The position numbers and the translations under genes were made by a program. The notes under the pieces were generated by a model. That model did not search any database and was not told the DNA's origin. It worked only from the letters and a program-made list of their open reading frames with translations. Below, in pieces: positions 62,254 to 64,000 of a stretch of 64,000 nucleotides of DNA (positions within the stretch are counted from its first letter, which is position 1; every line of letters begins with the position of its first letter). This DNA comes from Fistularia commersonii (Eukaryota > Chordata > Actinopteri > Syngnathiformes > Fistulariidae), in NCBI GenBank assembly GCA_037954325.1, contig JBBMNZ010000014.1, positions 16,259,956 to 16,323,955 of the forward strand. Direction: 5' to 3'.

Positions 62254-63639
62254 ATGTACGCACACACAAATGCACAAACAAACACAAACCTCGCACACCC
62301 ATGCGTAAAGACTAATAAAAAGACACATGATCACACACGTTTCACAAATGTTCATAAGCCAGAATTGCTAACAGACTGTCTTTATGCAAGCTGGGCAGAA
62401 GTACAAGCATGTGCAAGGTTACGCACGCATGCACACATGCACACTCACACTTATGCACGAATATACACACACGTTCTCACAGTCACAAAGACAGGTGTCA
62501 AGAAGTCACACATCCATTTTTTTTCATACCAGACCAACACGCCCCAACAAGTCTCTCCTTCCCTCGGCTCCTACCCCCTTGTTTCCTCTCCTCCCCCAGT
62601 TATTCTCTGTTGTGTCCTCTTCCATCCCCATGTCTGGTCTCCTTCCTCCCCTCTATCCCCCTCTTGTTTGTCAGACCCCGGGAAAGCAGGCTCGGCCCCA
62701 GGCAACGCTGAAGCCTCTTCTGCTCATCTTTACTTTGTGCCCTCCCGCACTCCATCCCAGTTTCCTGGCTGTCCTCCAGTTTAAACAGAAGGCTGTGCTG
62801 GGGGAAAAGAAGGGTGGGGTGGGGGTGGGGGGGGGCTACAGAATAAGAGGGAGCGGCCAGTTGCTTGTGTGAGAGCTGCATGATTCATGTAGCCCCGTAA
62901 TAAAGCCGGTCCAGTCTTTTAAGGGTTTGGTGTGTAATGGAGTTTCAGGGACAGGCCTATCATTTTCTCCTAATAGTGCTTTCTCCACCACACGCCATGA
63001 CCCCTCTCTCTGCTCCCCCCCAACCCCACGCACCCCTACTGTGGTAACTGCACATTACCCGGCACACGCACACACACACGCGCGCACACAAACACACACA
63101 CACACACACACGCACACTAACACAAGCGGCGATTACCGACAGCTGCAGGAGTTTTTGAACAGCAAAAGTGGCCAATTTTCTCTCCCTTCCATTTAAACAA
63201 CAAACAGGGTGCCGTGTTAAAATGGCCAGGGGAAGAGAGAAGGGAAATTGGGCTGATAAGGGTTATTGTGAATCAGGAGACAGGGGGTTAGCTGCTGGGG
63301 AGTAGCAGTGCGTGGCGAGCAGCTCTTTTAATATTCTTGACGAATACTTTGGAGGGAGAGCACGCACAGCGAATGGCCACGAGGAAATAACGCTCATTTA
63401 AAGGCTGCGCTGATGGACTGAATTAGAATTGAAACCAAGTGCTTTTAACTTCAGTATCAAATTTGACTTCTAGATACTCATTTTCTAATTTCACAAAGGT
63501 CACCATTTCCATGTTTGCGGTTAAAAATGTAAAACAAGTTTTTTAGGCTCACTGGAATACAAGTTTAAAGTTGTGGATAATGTAAATTAACAGCCCTCAT
63601 GAGTGCGGACATGTGTTCATGTGTGTGCGCATGCATGCA

Positions 63640-63640
<1 letters not shown>

Positions 63641-63682
<42 letters not shown>

Positions 63683-63783
63683 TTTGTCAGAGCAGATTGT
63701 GGAGTTTGTGTACAGACCAGACCTGAGATTACTGAACAGATTGCACAGCTGGCAGACAGCCCTCTCTTAACACACAAAAATCA

Positions 63784-63822
<39 letters not shown>

Positions 63823-63845
63823 GCACGCACACACGCACACACACA
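63641..63845. repeat. Facing (GT)n and (CA)n microsatellites
   Basis: A GT tract at 63641-63675 and an AC tract at 63788-63845 lie 112 bp apart in inverted orientation and could pair as a hairpin. Confidence 0.93.
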
Positions 63846-64000
63846 TGCAGGGCAGGAAAACCAAATATTGACAAAGTATTGGGTGTATTGGTCAATATTG
63901 ATGACGCACTAATGCCAAAATACCATTCTGGTCCACGTGTTAAATCACAAGTGGTCAAATTCTGGGTAATTAGGCCAGGCGTGTTGGCGAAATTCCACAG

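Larger units (their letters stand above)
52901..64000. other. Upstream intergenic region, no gene recognised
   Basis: Short ORFs only, mostly from CA/GT repeats or C-rich stretches. Repeats include CTAAA at 54447-54519 and CA/GT at 55478-55502, 57550-57624, 58662-58690, 62211-62248, 63065-63115, 63641-63675 and 63788-63845. The segments 55000-55270 and 63160-63450 are low in repeats and may be regulatory. Confidence 0.55.

Noticed and set aside
62104..62784. 226-residue plus-strand ORF
   Set aside because: Half of it is CA-repeat translation and the rest is C-rich; no family resemblance.

Overview
The window is vertebrate genomic DNA and almost certainly teleost. It has many (CA)n/(GT)n microsatellites, decayed copies of typical fish retroelements, and a gene split into many short exons with GT-AG introns. 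The one gene I can establish is a complete coding region for the neural C2HC zinc-finger transcription factor MYT1. It lies on the minus strand and spans 38514 (start codon) down to 13590 (stop codon).

Layout. Bases 1-1110 hold a broken Ty3/gypsy pol fragment on the minus strand. Bases 1145-3760 hold two fragments of one RTE-like LINE family in opposite orientation. Bases 3770-8598 are AT-rich intergenic DNA with no gene that I can see. Bases 8700-13589 are probably the long myt1 3' UTR, with two good poly(A) signal candidates (11080-11085 and 8719-8724). Bases 13590-38514 carry 21 coding exons that I delimited by reading frame, phase and splice signals. A well-bounded 107-nt exon at 43721-43827, most likely 5' UTR, follows upstream. 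Two CpG-rich promoter-like zones lie further upstream near 49.6-50.0 kb and 52.6-52.9 kb. From 53 to 64 kb I see only microsatellites and possible noncoding regulatory sequence.

The protein has the MYT1-family order: short basic N-terminus, finger 1, acidic Glu/Asp-rich region, fingers 2-3, central MYT1 domain, fingers 4-7 and a C-terminal coiled coil, about 1269 residues in all. All seven C2HC fingers keep their Cys and His ligands. The N-terminus, acidic region, central domain and C-terminal tail match MYT1 better than MYT1L or ST18. I cannot tell which teleost duplicate (a or b) it is.

Points most worth checking: (1) a reading-phase gap before finger 2, where the conserved DPSR peptide is missing; (2) a degenerate ~10-residue tandem repeat in the acidic region; (3) seven copies of AAAGTTT/AAACTTT, the MYT1-family binding core, within 700 bp at the candidate distal promoter, suggesting autoregulation; (4) CA or UG repeats placed just downstream of several 5' splice sites; (5) a possible alternative N-terminus (MAHEGK) from the proximal promoter; (6) perfect nuclear-receptor direct repeats at 10480 and 6443.
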